A DNA stretch of 30,537 nucleotides from Muribaculaceae bacterium (GTDB lineage: Bacteria; Bacteroidota; Bacteroidia; Bacteroidales; Muribaculaceae). This document shows, in pieces, positions 16,449 through 24,338 of this stretch. The translations under genes and the position numbers were made by a program. Below the pieces are notes generated by a model. The model saw only the letters and a program-made list of their open reading frames with translations, did no database searches and had not been told where the DNA came from. How positions within the stretch are numbered: position 1 is the first letter of the stretch; every line of letters begins with the position of its first letter. The stretch lies in assembly GCA_029056365.1 (NCBI GenBank), contig JAIDBM010000076.1, forward strand, positions 1 through 30,537. The letters run 5' to 3'.

Positions 16449-18962
16449 TTATAATCGTCCGATTATGATTTTCGATGATTTGTTGCCTTTGCGCACAATG
16501 TACAGGCCCGGTGCGAGCCGGCGCGGATCGGCCCGGCGTCCGTCGGGGGTGTAATATGTTTCGATTTCGCCGTGGGCCTGCGTGGCCTGCACGCGGTCGA
16601 TGCCGGATGTGCGGCCTGTTGTCACATATGAGCATGGCGAAGCGGAACCGGCGAACCCGGTGGCTTCCACTGTGTATGCGTAGTCGGTGCGGAGCTCAAG
16701 TCCGGAGAATGTGTGTGAAGTGGACTCTGCATCGGTGTCGGCGTTGTGCTCGGGCAGCAAGGTAAGTCGCACCGATTCCACGTCCTGGCGCAGGGTTATC
16801 TGTTCTATGGCCGCGCTCTTGCGCCGCTCTGTCGATATGCTTATACTGTTTTTGCCGCTTCCTTCGGGCAGCTCCACGGTATATTCCGAGGCGAGGTCGG
16901 TTGGCACGTATTGGTCTATTATCTCGTCGCCGATGCGGATTGTGAGCGATGTAGCGGCCCCGTTGCCGCTCTGACGTGCGGAAATCGTCAGAGTACCTCC
17001 ATTGTCCAGGTCGGTTTCAGGCGACAAGAGAGTGGCTACCTGTGTGCCGCCCAGCATCAGTGCGCCTTCACGGAAGTCGTGGTCGCCGTCGATGCGCCAG
17101 CCATCGGGCATGGAGGAGAATGTCTCGTTCAGAGTCACCACTCCGTTCTGCAGCTGGTGCTGTGCCTTGTAGAGCCGGAGCCGGTAGCCGTCGGTGGCAT
17201 CATCACACCTGAGCCAGCGGGCGGTAAAGCAGTCGTCGCCGATGTCCTCGGCCGGGATGGTTTCGATTCGGACCTCGCGTCCGTTGCCGCCCATGAAATC
17301 GAAGTATATCATCCCGTTCGATTCCCGTATGCCTGTTATAGCCTTTTCTGTCGGGGTGCCGTTCCAGGAACGCATCGATGGAGATGTGTTGTCGGTGAAT
17401 TCGGTGCGCATCTGCCGACCCGGAAACGGGGTGTCGGCTGAAGAACGCGACCCGTCGCTTCCCGAGGCCTTTTCGATTTCCAGACACTGGTGCGATGCAT
17501 TCATGTTCACTGCATTGTATTCAAGGTCCCAGGCCTGTGCGCAGGTAATGGTCTGGAGCATGTCGCCGATGGTTACGTTCAGAGTGGCATCGGGCCGGCG
17601 GTCCACATGCCATACGAGCATGCCGTGATAGGGTATGTAGCGGTCGTAGCTTCCCTGCTCTTTCTGACGGTTTTCCAGTATAAAGAATTCATCGGGATTG
17701 TCGGTGGATATCCGTGCCGATATGGCCGAGCTGTGCAGCGGCGGGAGGGTTACCGACTGAGGTCGGCTTATTTCAGTCGGTTCCGCCCATCCGAGCAGCC
17801 AACGCTCCACGGCTGTGTACGCGGCCGGAACAGCGCCGCAGTTGCGGGTCTCAGGCAGATATGAGCCCGAGGCCATTATATCCCATTTGTCGGGATGATT
17901 TCCCAGCCCGTCGGTGTTGTAATTCACATCGTAGGTGTCCGGGAGGCCGAGAATGTGGCCGAATTCGTGGCAGAATGTGCCGATTGAGGCCACATCGGTG
18001 CCGTAGGAGCCGTACAGCTCGGCACAGCAGCCGTAGCTGTTTATTACCTTGCCGTCGAATGTGCGTTCGCTCTCGGGTATGCCGAGGAGGTCGATGTGGT
18101 TGGCATGGGGCCATATCCACGACGATTTGTTACCGGCGAAATTCTCGCCGTAGCCGGCATAGAAGAGGTATACGTTGTCGATTTGTCCGTCGTTGTCGAG
18201 GTCGTAGTCGGCGAAATCTATCACGTTGTCGAGTTTGCGGCACACTTCAATTGCGAGTTCGTGGGCGCGGAGGTCGTTGCCGTCGGCATCGTTTTCCCCG
18301 TAATAGGCCGCCTGCCTGTCGGCTGTAACGGGTCCGTATACATCGAATACGGGAGAGAACTGCCCCATCGACTGTTCGCGGAAGTAATCGGCGGCACAGC
18401 CTATGTGTTCGCGCCGGTCGAAGCCGGGCAGATTGAGCATTTCGTCGAATTCGCGCCGAACGTCCGGAGTAACGAACTTGATGTCGGAGAATTCCACCAG
18501 TACAATCAGTGAGCGGACTTCGCCGGTTCGCGGGAATGACGGCAGGCCGGCGCCCTGGTTGCGCATGGCAGCTATTTTATGCCGTCGGGCCAGAGCCTTT
18601 TGGGGTTCTTCTCCGGAGGGACGCCAGAACCCGTCGCTGTCGATTCGCAGCGGGATGCCGTTTGCGGCATCCACCGTCAGATGGCCGTATTCATCGCCTA
18701 AGAGGCGCAGTTCGATGTAGCTTCCGTCGGGCTGGATTACGGTTTGTGTGCCTGGCCATGCGGGCACTGCATCCATGCATAATGGTACACCGGCGGCGGC
18801 CATGCACAGAAGCGGACGGAATGCTTTTCTGGAAATACTGCCTGTGCAAGATATTCCAGACTGGAAAAACGACAGCAGAGTACCTGTTTTATTACAGATA
18901 CTCCTGGTTAGGAGGGAGAATTTCATTGATGATACGACTATTAAAGTGGCATATTGCCACAA
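16449..18962 (-). CDS. Secreted M6-family zinc metalloprotease, T9SS cargo
   Basis: A predicted extracellular protease of 837 residues related to immune inhibitor A (MEROPS M6). The zinc site is HEFGHILGLPDTYD at residues 332-345 (HExxHxxGxxD), followed by WDIMASGSYLP around the Met-turn. The M6-typical DNVYLFYAGYGE lies at about 262-273, next to an acidic DYDLDNDGQID loop that could bind calcium. The C-terminal half has beta-rich domains, then an FN3-like segment, and ends with a T9SS sorting domain (YYTPDGRR, LAPGLYIVRKGNKSSKIII). The start is uncertain: ATG at 18962 or 18926. Either puts the hydrophobic signal (FRPLLCMAAAGVPLCMDAVP) at residues about 49-68, unusually far from the N-terminus, so an internal start nearer it is possible. 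It is the first gene of the cargo unit and is preceded by a TATCTTTG promoter motif. Confidence 0.87.
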   Translation of the reverse strand: MWQYATLIVVSSMKFSLLTRSICNKTGTLLSFFQSGISCTGSISRKAFRPLLCMAAAGVPLCMDAVPAWPGTQTVIQPDGSYIELRLLGDEYGHLTVDAANGIPLRIDSDGFWRPSGEEPQKALARRHKIAAMRNQGAGLPSFPRTGEVRSLIVLVEFSDIKFVTPDVRREFDEMLNLPGFDRREHIGCAADYFREQSMGQFSPVFDVYGPVTADRQAAYYGENDADGNDLRAHELAIEVCRKLDNVIDFADYDLDNDGQIDNVYLFYAGYGENFAGNKSSWIWPHANHIDLLGIPESERTFDGKVINSYGCCAELYGSYGTDVASIGTFCHEFGHILGLPDTYDVNYNTDGLGNHPDKWDIMASGSYLPETRNCGAVPAAYTAVERWLLGWAEPTEISRPQSVTLPPLHSSAISARISTDNPDEFFILENRQKEQGSYDRYIPYHGMLVWHVDRRPDATLNVTIGDMLQTITCAQAWDLEYNAVNMNASHQCLEIEKASGSDGSRSSADTPFPGRQMRTEFTDNTSPSMRSWNGTPTEKAITGIRESNGMIYFDFMGGNGREVRIETIPAEDIGDDCFTARWLRCDDATDGYRLRLYKAQHQLQNGVVTLNETFSSMPDGWRIDGDHDFREGALMLGGTQVATLLSPETDLDNGGTLTISARQSGNGAATSLTIRIGDEIIDQYVPTDLASEYTVELPEGSGKNSISISTERRKSAAIEQITLRQDVESVRLTLLPEHNADTDAESTSHTFSGLELRTDYAYTVEATGFAGSASPCSYVTTGRTSGIDRVQATQAHGEIETYYTPDGRRADPRRLAPGLYIVRKGNKSSKIIIGRL

Positions 18963-19012
18963 GTGGGAAATGAATACGAAATTTTTGCGCAGTTTCTACA
19001 ACTGTTGTGTCG

Positions 19013-19020
19013 CAAAGATA
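19013..19020 (-). promoter_or_regulatory. Putative -7 promoter element for the secreted-protease unit
   Basis: CAAAGATA on the + strand reads TATCTTTG on the - strand and matches the Bacteroidetes TAnnTTTG element. It lies 51 bases before the 18962 start. The -33 position has CGTG rather than TTTG, so this is weaker than the other promoters here. A 7-bp dyad (ACGGTGT 19042-19048, ACACCGT 19071-19077) covers the -33 region and could be an operator. Confidence 0.5.
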
Positions 19021-19111
19021 TGTTATGAAATTATAATGGGCACGGTGTTCTGTGTTAATTTATGTAAACGACACCGTTTTGTAACATATCGGGGCTTAGA
19101 CCCGGCTCTTG

Positions 19112-20317
19112 TCAATCGGTAGTGGGGATTTCGATACGGAATGTGGTACCATGCCCGATGGAACTCGATTTTACGAATATGCGTCCCATATGGTATTGTT
19201 CGACGATTCGCTTGGCCAGGGTCAGGCCCAGGCCCCAGCCTCTTTTTTTTGTAGTGAATCCAGGGCTGAACACTTTTTTGAAATTCTTTCTCTGTATGCC
19301 TTTGCCGCTGTCGCGCACTTCTATCCATGCGTTCTGGGCGTTTCTGCCGGTTGAAACATCGATGTCGCCGTGCGCGTCCATGGCATCGACCGCGTTTTTA
19401 ATAAGATTCTCAAGCACCCATTCCAGCAGCGGTCGGCAGGCTTTCACCGGCAGAGGTTCTGCGTAGAGGCGGGTGTCAAGACCGATCCGGCTTGAAATAC
19501 GGGTCGACATATAACCGCTTGCGTCTTCGACTATACTGTTCAGATTATCAGGCGACATCTGGGGCCGGCTGCCGATTTTGCTGAATCGGGATGCAATCAT
19601 TTCAAGACGGTTCACGTCTTTGTTCATTTCAGCCACGGTTTCGGCATCAACGCCGTAATCAGGCAGCAGCTCCATCCATGCCATAAGCGATGAAATGGGT
19701 GTGCCAAGCTGGTGGGCTGTTTCTTTCGAGAGGCCGACCCACACCTTGTTCTGTTCGGCTTTTTTCGATGACAGTACGGCAAAGTATACCACTATGATGA
19801 AGGCAATCATCACAAGCAGCTGTATGTATGGGAAATAGTTCAGCCGTTTCAGCAGAGTTGAGTCCTCGTAATAGAGATGCAGAGCCTCGCCGGGTGCGAT
19901 TTCAATGTCGATTACGTTCGGGGTGTCGCGCAGGCTGCTGAGTTTTTTCTGCAGATAGATTTCGTTATCGCGGGAGAGCACGAGCGGATTGTCGGGGTCA
20001 AGGGCATCGGGGAGGTCGGAAAAATTGCGCTGTTGCATTATCGACCCGTGGTCGTCGGTGAGCAGCACCGGAATTGTGGTGTTGCGTTCGATTATCCGCA
20101 GCAGAAAGTCGATATCCACAACCGGAGTGTCTGAGCCGGCTTCCGGATCGATGCTGCTCACGCTGATAATTTCTTTTGTGGCATCGGCCCATATTTCCAT
20201 TCGCTGGCGCTCCTGTGTTGCCAGGTCGCGCACCAGTCCGTCGGATATGTAAAGGAAGGCGGCCACCACTGTGGCCACAGCCAGAAGAAATATCACCTTT
20301 CCGTATCGGGCAATCAT
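19112..20317 (-). CDS. Membrane-bound sensor histidine kinase
   Basis: A two-component sensor kinase of 401 residues. The start is the ATG at 20317, whose ATGA overlaps the folA stop by four bases. An in-frame upstream start at 20371 would overlap folA and add a hydrophilic stretch before the membrane segment. Domains: TM1 about 8-23 (VIFLLAVATVVAAFLY); an extracytoplasmic sensor region about 28-160 with no recognised fold; TM2 about 163-182; the HisKA H-box with phospho-acceptor His202 (SKETAHQLGTPISSL); the HATPase N-box at about 302-313 (LENLIKNAVDAM); G1 at 336-341 (DSGKGI); and the second glycine box RGWGLGLTLAKRI at 359-371. No response regulator lies nearby, so it is an orphan. Its position after thyA and folA gives no clear hint of the signal. 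Confidence 0.92.
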   Translation of the reverse strand: MIARYGKVIFLLAVATVVAAFLYISDGLVRDLATQERQRMEIWADATKEIISVSSIDPEAGSDTPVVDIDFLLRIIERNTTIPVLLTDDHGSIMQQRNFSDLPDALDPDNPLVLSRDNEIYLQKKLSSLRDTPNVIDIEIAPGEALHLYYEDSTLLKRLNYFPYIQLLVMIAFIIVVYFAVLSSKKAEQNKVWVGLSKETAHQLGTPISSLMAWMELLPDYGVDAETVAEMNKDVNRLEMIASRFSKIGSRPQMSPDNLNSIVEDASGYMSTRISSRIGLDTRLYAEPLPVKACRPLLEWVLENLIKNAVDAMDAHGDIDVSTGRNAQNAWIEVRDSGKGIQRKNFKKVFSPGFTTKKRGWGLGLTLAKRIVEQYHMGRIFVKSSSIGHGTTFRIEIPTTD

Positions 20318-20784
20318 AATGCGATGTCTCTGAATCTGAATTGCATGCCGCTGCGTTCGTCGGTCTGCCATGGCTCATTGCAGGGAGGCAGATCAGGCAG
20401 CGCGATGAATGTGTCGGCATCGGGGCGCCGTATGTTTATTTCTGTAAGATAGAGTCTGTCGGCCAGTGGCATCGCCATGCCGTATATGCTTTGTCCGCCT
20501 ATTATGAACACCTCGGAGCCTTTTGCCATTCCGAGAGCTTCGTCAAGGTTTGCGGCGGTTTCGGCTCCAGGGGCCTTGAAGTCGGGCTGACGGGTAATTA
20601 CAATGTTGCGTCTGTGCGGAAGCGCTCCTTTGGGCAACGATTCGAAGGTTTTGCGGCCCATCACCACGGTGTGTCCGGTGGTAAGCGCCTTGAATCTCTG
20701 CAGGTCGGTGCGGATATAATAAAGCATGTCGCCGTTGAGTCCAATGGCTCCATCGAGTGTGGCTGCAACGATTATGTTAATCAT
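20314..20784 (-). CDS. folA: Dihydrofolate reductase
   Basis: NADPH-dependent reduction of dihydrofolate to tetrahydrofolate, regenerating the cofactor consumed by thymidylate synthase next door. The 156 residues are close to the E. coli length of 159. The N-terminal INIIVAATLDGAIGLNGDML matches the family block. The catalytic acid is Asp27 (YYIRTDLQRFK). The NADPH-binding segments TVVMGRKTFESLP and VFIIGGQSIYG are intact. It starts 13 bases after the thyA stop and its TGA overlaps the start of the histidine kinase gene, so all are probably one transcript. Confidence 0.97.
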   Translation of the reverse strand: MINIIVAATLDGAIGLNGDMLYYIRTDLQRFKALTTGHTVVMGRKTFESLPKGALPHRRNIVITRQPDFKAPGAETAANLDEALGMAKGSEVFIIGGQSIYGMAMPLADRLYLTEINIRRPDADTFIALPDLPPCNEPWQTDERSGMQFRFRDIAL

Positions 20785-20797
20785 GATTCGTTTTTTA

Positions 20798-21592
20798 TTA
20801 TACTGATACGGATGCTTTTATATGCGGATGCGGGTCGTAGCCTTCGAGAGTGAAATCTTCGAACCTGAAGCTGAAGATGTCGCGGACTTCCGGATTCAGT
20901 ATCATCCGAGGCAGAGTCCTCGGGGTGCGTGCGAGCTGTTCCTCAACCTGGTCGAAGTGGTTGTGATATATGTGGGTGTCGCCGAGAGTGTGCACGAAGT
21001 CGCCGGCTTCGAGTCCGGTGACCTGAGCCATCATCATCAGCAGCAGCGCGTACGATGCGATGTTGAACGGAACACCGAGGAAAGTGTCGGCACTGCGCTG
21101 ATACAGCTGCAGGCTCAGGCGCCCGTCGGCTACATAGAACTGGAAGAAGGCATGGCATGGAGGCAGATTCATTCGTCCGAGATCGGCCACATTCCAGGCG
21201 CTTACAATGATGCGCCGTGAGTCGGGGTTGTTCCGGATGTCGTGAACCGCCTGGGAAATCTGGTCGATGAATCCTCCGTTGTAGTCGGGCCACGACCGCC
21301 ACTGATAGCCGTATATATGGCCGAGGTCGCCGTCGGGTCCGGCCCATTCATTCCATATGCGCACTCCGTGTTCCTGCAGATATTTCACGTTGGTGTCGCC
21401 GGCAAGAAACCAGAGCAGTTCGTGGATTATGGATTTGAGATGCAGTTTTTTAGTGGTAAGCAGCGGGAAGCCGTCGGCGAGATTGAATCTCATCTGACGG
21501 CCGAACACCGATCGGGTACCGGTGCCGGTGCGGTCGGATTTGTCAACGCCATTGTCGCGGATGTCGCGCAGCAGGTCGAGGTATTGTTGCAT
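20798..21592 (-). CDS. thyA: Thymidylate synthase (ThyA)
   Basis: Converts dUMP to dTMP using methylene-tetrahydrofolate, producing dihydrofolate for FolA. The 264-residue length and residue numbering match E. coli ThyA. The nucleophile is Cys146 in NLPPCHAFFQF, with the phosphate-binding arginines in DSRRIIVSAWN. Other conserved parts are DRTGTGTRSVFG, LLWFLAGDTN, QRSADTFLGVPFNIASYALL and DTHIYHNH. It is 37 bases downstream of the glycosyltransferase gene with no terminator between them and 13 bases upstream of folA. Confidence 0.98.
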   Translation of the reverse strand: MQQYLDLLRDIRDNGVDKSDRTGTGTRSVFGRQMRFNLADGFPLLTTKKLHLKSIIHELLWFLAGDTNVKYLQEHGVRIWNEWAGPDGDLGHIYGYQWRSWPDYNGGFIDQISQAVHDIRNNPDSRRIIVSAWNVADLGRMNLPPCHAFFQFYVADGRLSLQLYQRSADTFLGVPFNIASYALLLMMMAQVTGLEAGDFVHTLGDTHIYHNHFDQVEEQLARTPRTLPRMILNPEVRDIFSFRFEDFTLEGYDPHPHIKASVSV

Positions 21593-21629
21593 TCTCCAGT
21601 GTGTTAAGAGTTAATACTATCGCTTATGT

Positions 21630-22454
21630 TCAGTGTATGAGTCCGCACTCTTTCATCAGCCTCCGGTTCATGTGGCGGCGTTCGGAGTCGAAGAGGAATC
21701 CCCATTTTCGGAAATAGCGCATCATGTTCACGATGTGTATCCGGCGCATTCGCGCGGAGCGCTTCGATTCAGCTCTGTGGGCATGGACAATAGTAGCGTG
21801 AGGCCAGTAGACGGTGTGGCCCAGACGATGCATCCGGCGCGTAAGGTCGATATCCTCAGGATACATGAAGAAGCGCGGGTCGAACAGTCCGGCCTTTCGC
21901 ACCGCATCGGTACGCAAAAGCATAAAACATCCGTGATGGTATGGCGCGTCGACGGTCATCTCCGGGTCGCGGTCGCGCAGCTGGTATCTCCGGCGGCGCT
22001 TTTTCAGCCAGTTTTCCGGCAGAAAACCGCGCATGAGCATGTCGAGCGGAGTCGGCAGCGGGTGTATCACATATTGTTCGCTGCCGTCGGGATATATGGT
22101 GTGCGGAATAAGCTGCACCACATCGGGTTCGGCCTCCATGTGCCTTACACAGCCCGACAGGGTGCCGGGTTTGAAATAAACATCGCTGTTTATAACCAGA
22201 TGCAGGTCTGTTCCGGCATCTATGCTTCGGCGTATTGCCACGTTGTGGGCATCGCCGTAGCCGGTGTTGGGGTGGGGAATGTATTCCAGAACACTGCCAT
22301 AGCCGGAACAAAGGCGGCGGGTGGAGTCCGAACTGCTGTTGTCGACCACGTATATCCGGTCGACAAGTCCGTTGTCGGCCAGCAGGGAATCGATACATTT
22401 TCGTAGCTCGCCGCTGTCGGTATGATATGTCACAATTGATGCGTGCAGCTTCAT
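21630..22454 (-). CDS. Family 2 glycosyltransferase (rhamnosyltransferase-like)
   Basis: A GT-A fold glycosyltransferase of 274 residues that probably adds a sugar to a surface polysaccharide or lipid-linked glycan on the cytoplasmic side. It begins with MKLHASIVTYHTDSGELRKC and has the nucleotide-binding IYVVDNSSSDST, a DxD-like VINSDVYF at about 88-95, and the acceptor/catalytic FFMYPEDIDLTRRMHRLGH typical of the WbbL/RfbF group. No transmembrane segment is evident. The sugar donor cannot be told from the sequence. It is first in the unit with thyA, folA and the kinase. The promoter motif lies only 8 bases before the ATG, so the mRNA may be leaderless. Confidence 0.88.
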   Translation of the reverse strand: MKLHASIVTYHTDSGELRKCIDSLLADNGLVDRIYVVDNSSSDSTRRLCSGYGSVLEYIPHPNTGYGDAHNVAIRRSIDAGTDLHLVINSDVYFKPGTLSGCVRHMEAEPDVVQLIPHTIYPDGSEQYVIHPLPTPLDMLMRGFLPENWLKKRRRRYQLRDRDPEMTVDAPYHHGCFMLLRTDAVRKAGLFDPRFFMYPEDIDLTRRMHRLGHTVYWPHATIVHAHRAESKRSARMRRIHIVNMMRYFRKWGFLFDSERRHMNRRLMKECGLIH

Positions 22455-22461
22455 AAGACTA

Positions 22462-22469
22462 CAAAGTTA
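22462..22469 (-). promoter_or_regulatory. Putative -7 promoter element for the glycosyltransferase-thyA-folA-kinase unit
   Basis: CAAAGTTA on the + strand reads TAACTTTG on the - strand, an exact TAnnTTTG match. Its last base is 8 bases from the ATG at 22454, placing the expected transcription start at or within a few bases of the start codon. No good -33 TTTG is seen at the usual 20-base spacing. Confidence 0.6.
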
Positions 22470-22510
22470 ACTATTTTTCATCTATAAATGTGTTAACATA
22501 ATTTAATACC

Positions 22511-22542
22511 TTTCATACTCACAAAATATTACAGTAACTTTG
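22511..22542 (+). promoter_or_regulatory. Putative promoter for the TSCPD-nnrDE-DUF4831 unit
   Basis: TTTC at 22511-22514, a 20-base spacer, then TAACTTTG at 22535-22542. The ATG of the first gene is at 22549, 7 bases after the element, so the transcript is predicted to be leaderless or nearly so. It is divergent from the promoter motif at 22462-22469. Confidence 0.72.
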
Positions 22543-22548
22543 CATATT

Positions 22549-22809
22549 ATGAAACAATATCAGTATACTCCGTGCGGCACATGCAGCCGCCGTATCGACA
22601 TTGAAATAGATCCTGCGACCCGCCGTCTGGGCCGGGTGTCCTTTACCGGAGGCTGTAACGGCAACCTCAAGGGGATCGCCGCCCTTATAAAAGGCCAGGA
22701 GCTGGACAAGGTTGTATCCACGCTTCGCGGAATCGAGTGCGGCAACAGAGGCACTTCATGCCCCGACCAGCTGGCTCGCGCCCTGGAGTCGATTTCCAAA
22801 GAGCTATGA
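22549..22809 (+). CDS. TSCPD-family protein (TIGR03905-like), function unknown
   Basis: A small protein of 86 residues with the family hallmark TSCPDQLARAL at the C-terminal end and several conserved cysteines (CGTCSRR, GGCNGN, ECGNRGTSCPD), which could bind metal. The TSCPD domain also occurs at the C-terminus of some vitamin B12-dependent ribonucleotide reductases, but the role of the free-standing form is not established. The start is the ATG at 22549 (MKQYQYTPCGTC). An in-frame TTG at 22540 lies inside the promoter element and is rejected. Its TGA overlaps the ATG of the next gene in ATGA, implying translational coupling. Confidence 0.87.
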   Translation: MKQYQYTPCGTCSRRIDIEIDPATRRLGRVSFTGGCNGNLKGIAALIKGQELDKVVSTLRGIECGNRGTSCPDQLARALESISKEL

Positions 22810-24338
22810 GGCTGTACAGCAACGACGACATTCGGCGAATCCGCCAGCAGACACTCGCCGAGCAGGAACTGAGCGTGTTTGATTTCGTGCTCCGCACAGG
22901 CGCTTGCCTTGCGGAAGCGCTTATGCGCGAAATCAAACCCGACCGTGCTGTAACGGTATTCGCCGGAGAGAACGACTGCGGCGCTTATACACTTGAGGCC
23001 TGCCGGCTGATGTGTGCCGCCGGATACGATATGGAAATATATCTGTTCAATATAGGCGGCCGAAGGCTTACACCCGAATGCGAGGCATGCCGTACCCGTC
23101 TGATTGAGGATTCCGAGGCCGACTGCAACTTTATAGAAGTTACAGGCCTGCAGTTCACCATGCCCGAACTGAGCGAGAAGTCGGTTGTGATCGACGGCCT
23201 CTGCGACGGGAATTATACCGGCAGGCTCACCGGCGGCTACCAGCATATAGTGCGGATAATAAACGAGTCGGGCGCCAGAGTCATATCGGTGGATGTGCCT
23301 TCAGGCCTTCCGTCCGACCCTACATCGGGGCTTATAAACCGTAATATAGTAAACGCCGACACCACACTGGCGCTTGGTTTGCCGCGCATAGCCTTTTTTA
23401 TGGCCGAAAATGCCGAAGTCGTAGGTCGATGGAAGGTGGTCGACATTGGTTACAGCCATCAGGCCATGCGCCAGATTCAGGAAAACTACTACCTGATAGA
23501 GAGCGGCGAGGTTTCGCTGCTGCTGCCCCGCCGTCCATTGTCATGCTCCAAGGCCGATTTCGGCAGTGCGATAATATTCGCCGGCAGTTATGGAATGGAA
23601 GGCGCGGCCATTCTTGCCACTCGTGCGGCCGTACGTTCAGGCGCCGGCAAGGTTACATGCTACTCGGCACGATGCGGATATTTTCTTGTGCAGTCGGCAG
23701 TGCCGTCGGCGTTGTTTATCCGCGACCAGAGCGATGTGATGATTACGGAGATAGTTCTGAAGCACGATTACAATGCGGTAGGCATTGGTCCGGGCATAGG
23801 TACCGACGACAGCACCATCAACGCGTTGGAGCGCTTCCTCAAGGTGGCCAATGCCAACGGACGTCCGCTGGTGCTCGATGCCGATGCCCTCAACTGCATG
23901 GCGCTCCGGCCTACGATGCTCAACTATGTGCCGGTGCTGTCGGTGCTTACACCGCATGCGGCGGAATTCGACCGTCTGTTCGGGCCGCAGCCAACTCCGG
24001 AGGCCCGTCTGGCAAAGGCAATAGAAATGGCCGAGGCATATAAGGTGATAATTGTTCTTAAGGGATATTATACATATGTGGTGCGTCCCGACCGCAAGGT
24101 CTGCATCAATTCATCGGGAACTCCGGCGCTTGCCACGGCCGGCACGGGCGATGTGCTCACCGGAATCATAACCGGTCTGATCGCCCAGGGAATAAAGCCG
24201 GAAATGGCGGCTGTGGCCGGAGTATATATACATGGTGTGGCCGGACAGATTGCCGAAAGCCGTCACGGCCAATACGGTGTGGCCGCCGAGGATGTGGCCG
24301 ATTCGGTAGGGGCCGCGATTAAAAAGATAATGAAATGA
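22806..24338 (+). CDS. nnrDE: Bifunctional NAD(P)HX epimerase / ADP-dependent NAD(P)HX dehydratase
   Basis: Repairs hydrated NAD(P)H. The N-terminal domain epimerises R- and S-NAD(P)HX, and the C-terminal domain dehydrates S-NAD(P)HX using ADP. The start is the ATG at 22806, overlapping the upstream stop; it gives 510 residues, typical for the fusion. The C-terminal domain (about 245-510) is well conserved: FAGSYGMEGAAILATRAAVR, GIGPGIG, LDADALN, LTPHAAEF, and GTGDVLTG at 446-453. The N-terminal domain keeps VDVPSGL (162-168), but the normal NNGGDG nucleotide loop is replaced by GENDCGAYT (54-62) and the usual DALFGTGL by DGLCDGNYTG (130-139). Epimerase activity is therefore uncertain. Its stop overlaps the next gene in ATGA. 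Confidence 0.93.
   Translation: MRLYSNDDIRRIRQQTLAEQELSVFDFVLRTGACLAEALMREIKPDRAVTVFAGENDCGAYTLEACRLMCAAGYDMEIYLFNIGGRRLTPECEACRTRLIEDSEADCNFIEVTGLQFTMPELSEKSVVIDGLCDGNYTGRLTGGYQHIVRIINESGARVISVDVPSGLPSDPTSGLINRNIVNADTTLALGLPRIAFFMAENAEVVGRWKVVDIGYSHQAMRQIQENYYLIESGEVSLLLPRRPLSCSKADFGSAIIFAGSYGMEGAAILATRAAVRSGAGKVTCYSARCGYFLVQSAVPSALFIRDQSDVMITEIVLKHDYNAVGIGPGIGTDDSTINALERFLKVANANGRPLVLDADALNCMALRPTMLNYVPVLSVLTPHAAEFDRLFGPQPTPEARLAKAIEMAEAYKVIIVLKGYYTYVVRPDRKVCINSSGTPALATAGTGDVLTGIITGLIAQGIKPEMAAVAGVYIHGVAGQIAESRHGQYGVAAEDVADSVGAAIKKIMK

Noticed and set aside
11036..18962. Repeated short GC-rich words suggesting tandem DNA repeats
   Set aside because: They reflect codon choice for Ala, Asp, Gly and Pro in secreted beta-rich proteins; no true tandem repeat unit was found.
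20318..20371. Extended N-terminus of the histidine kinase
   Set aside because: The added residues are basic and overlap folA; the ATG at 20317 precedes a transmembrane helix directly.
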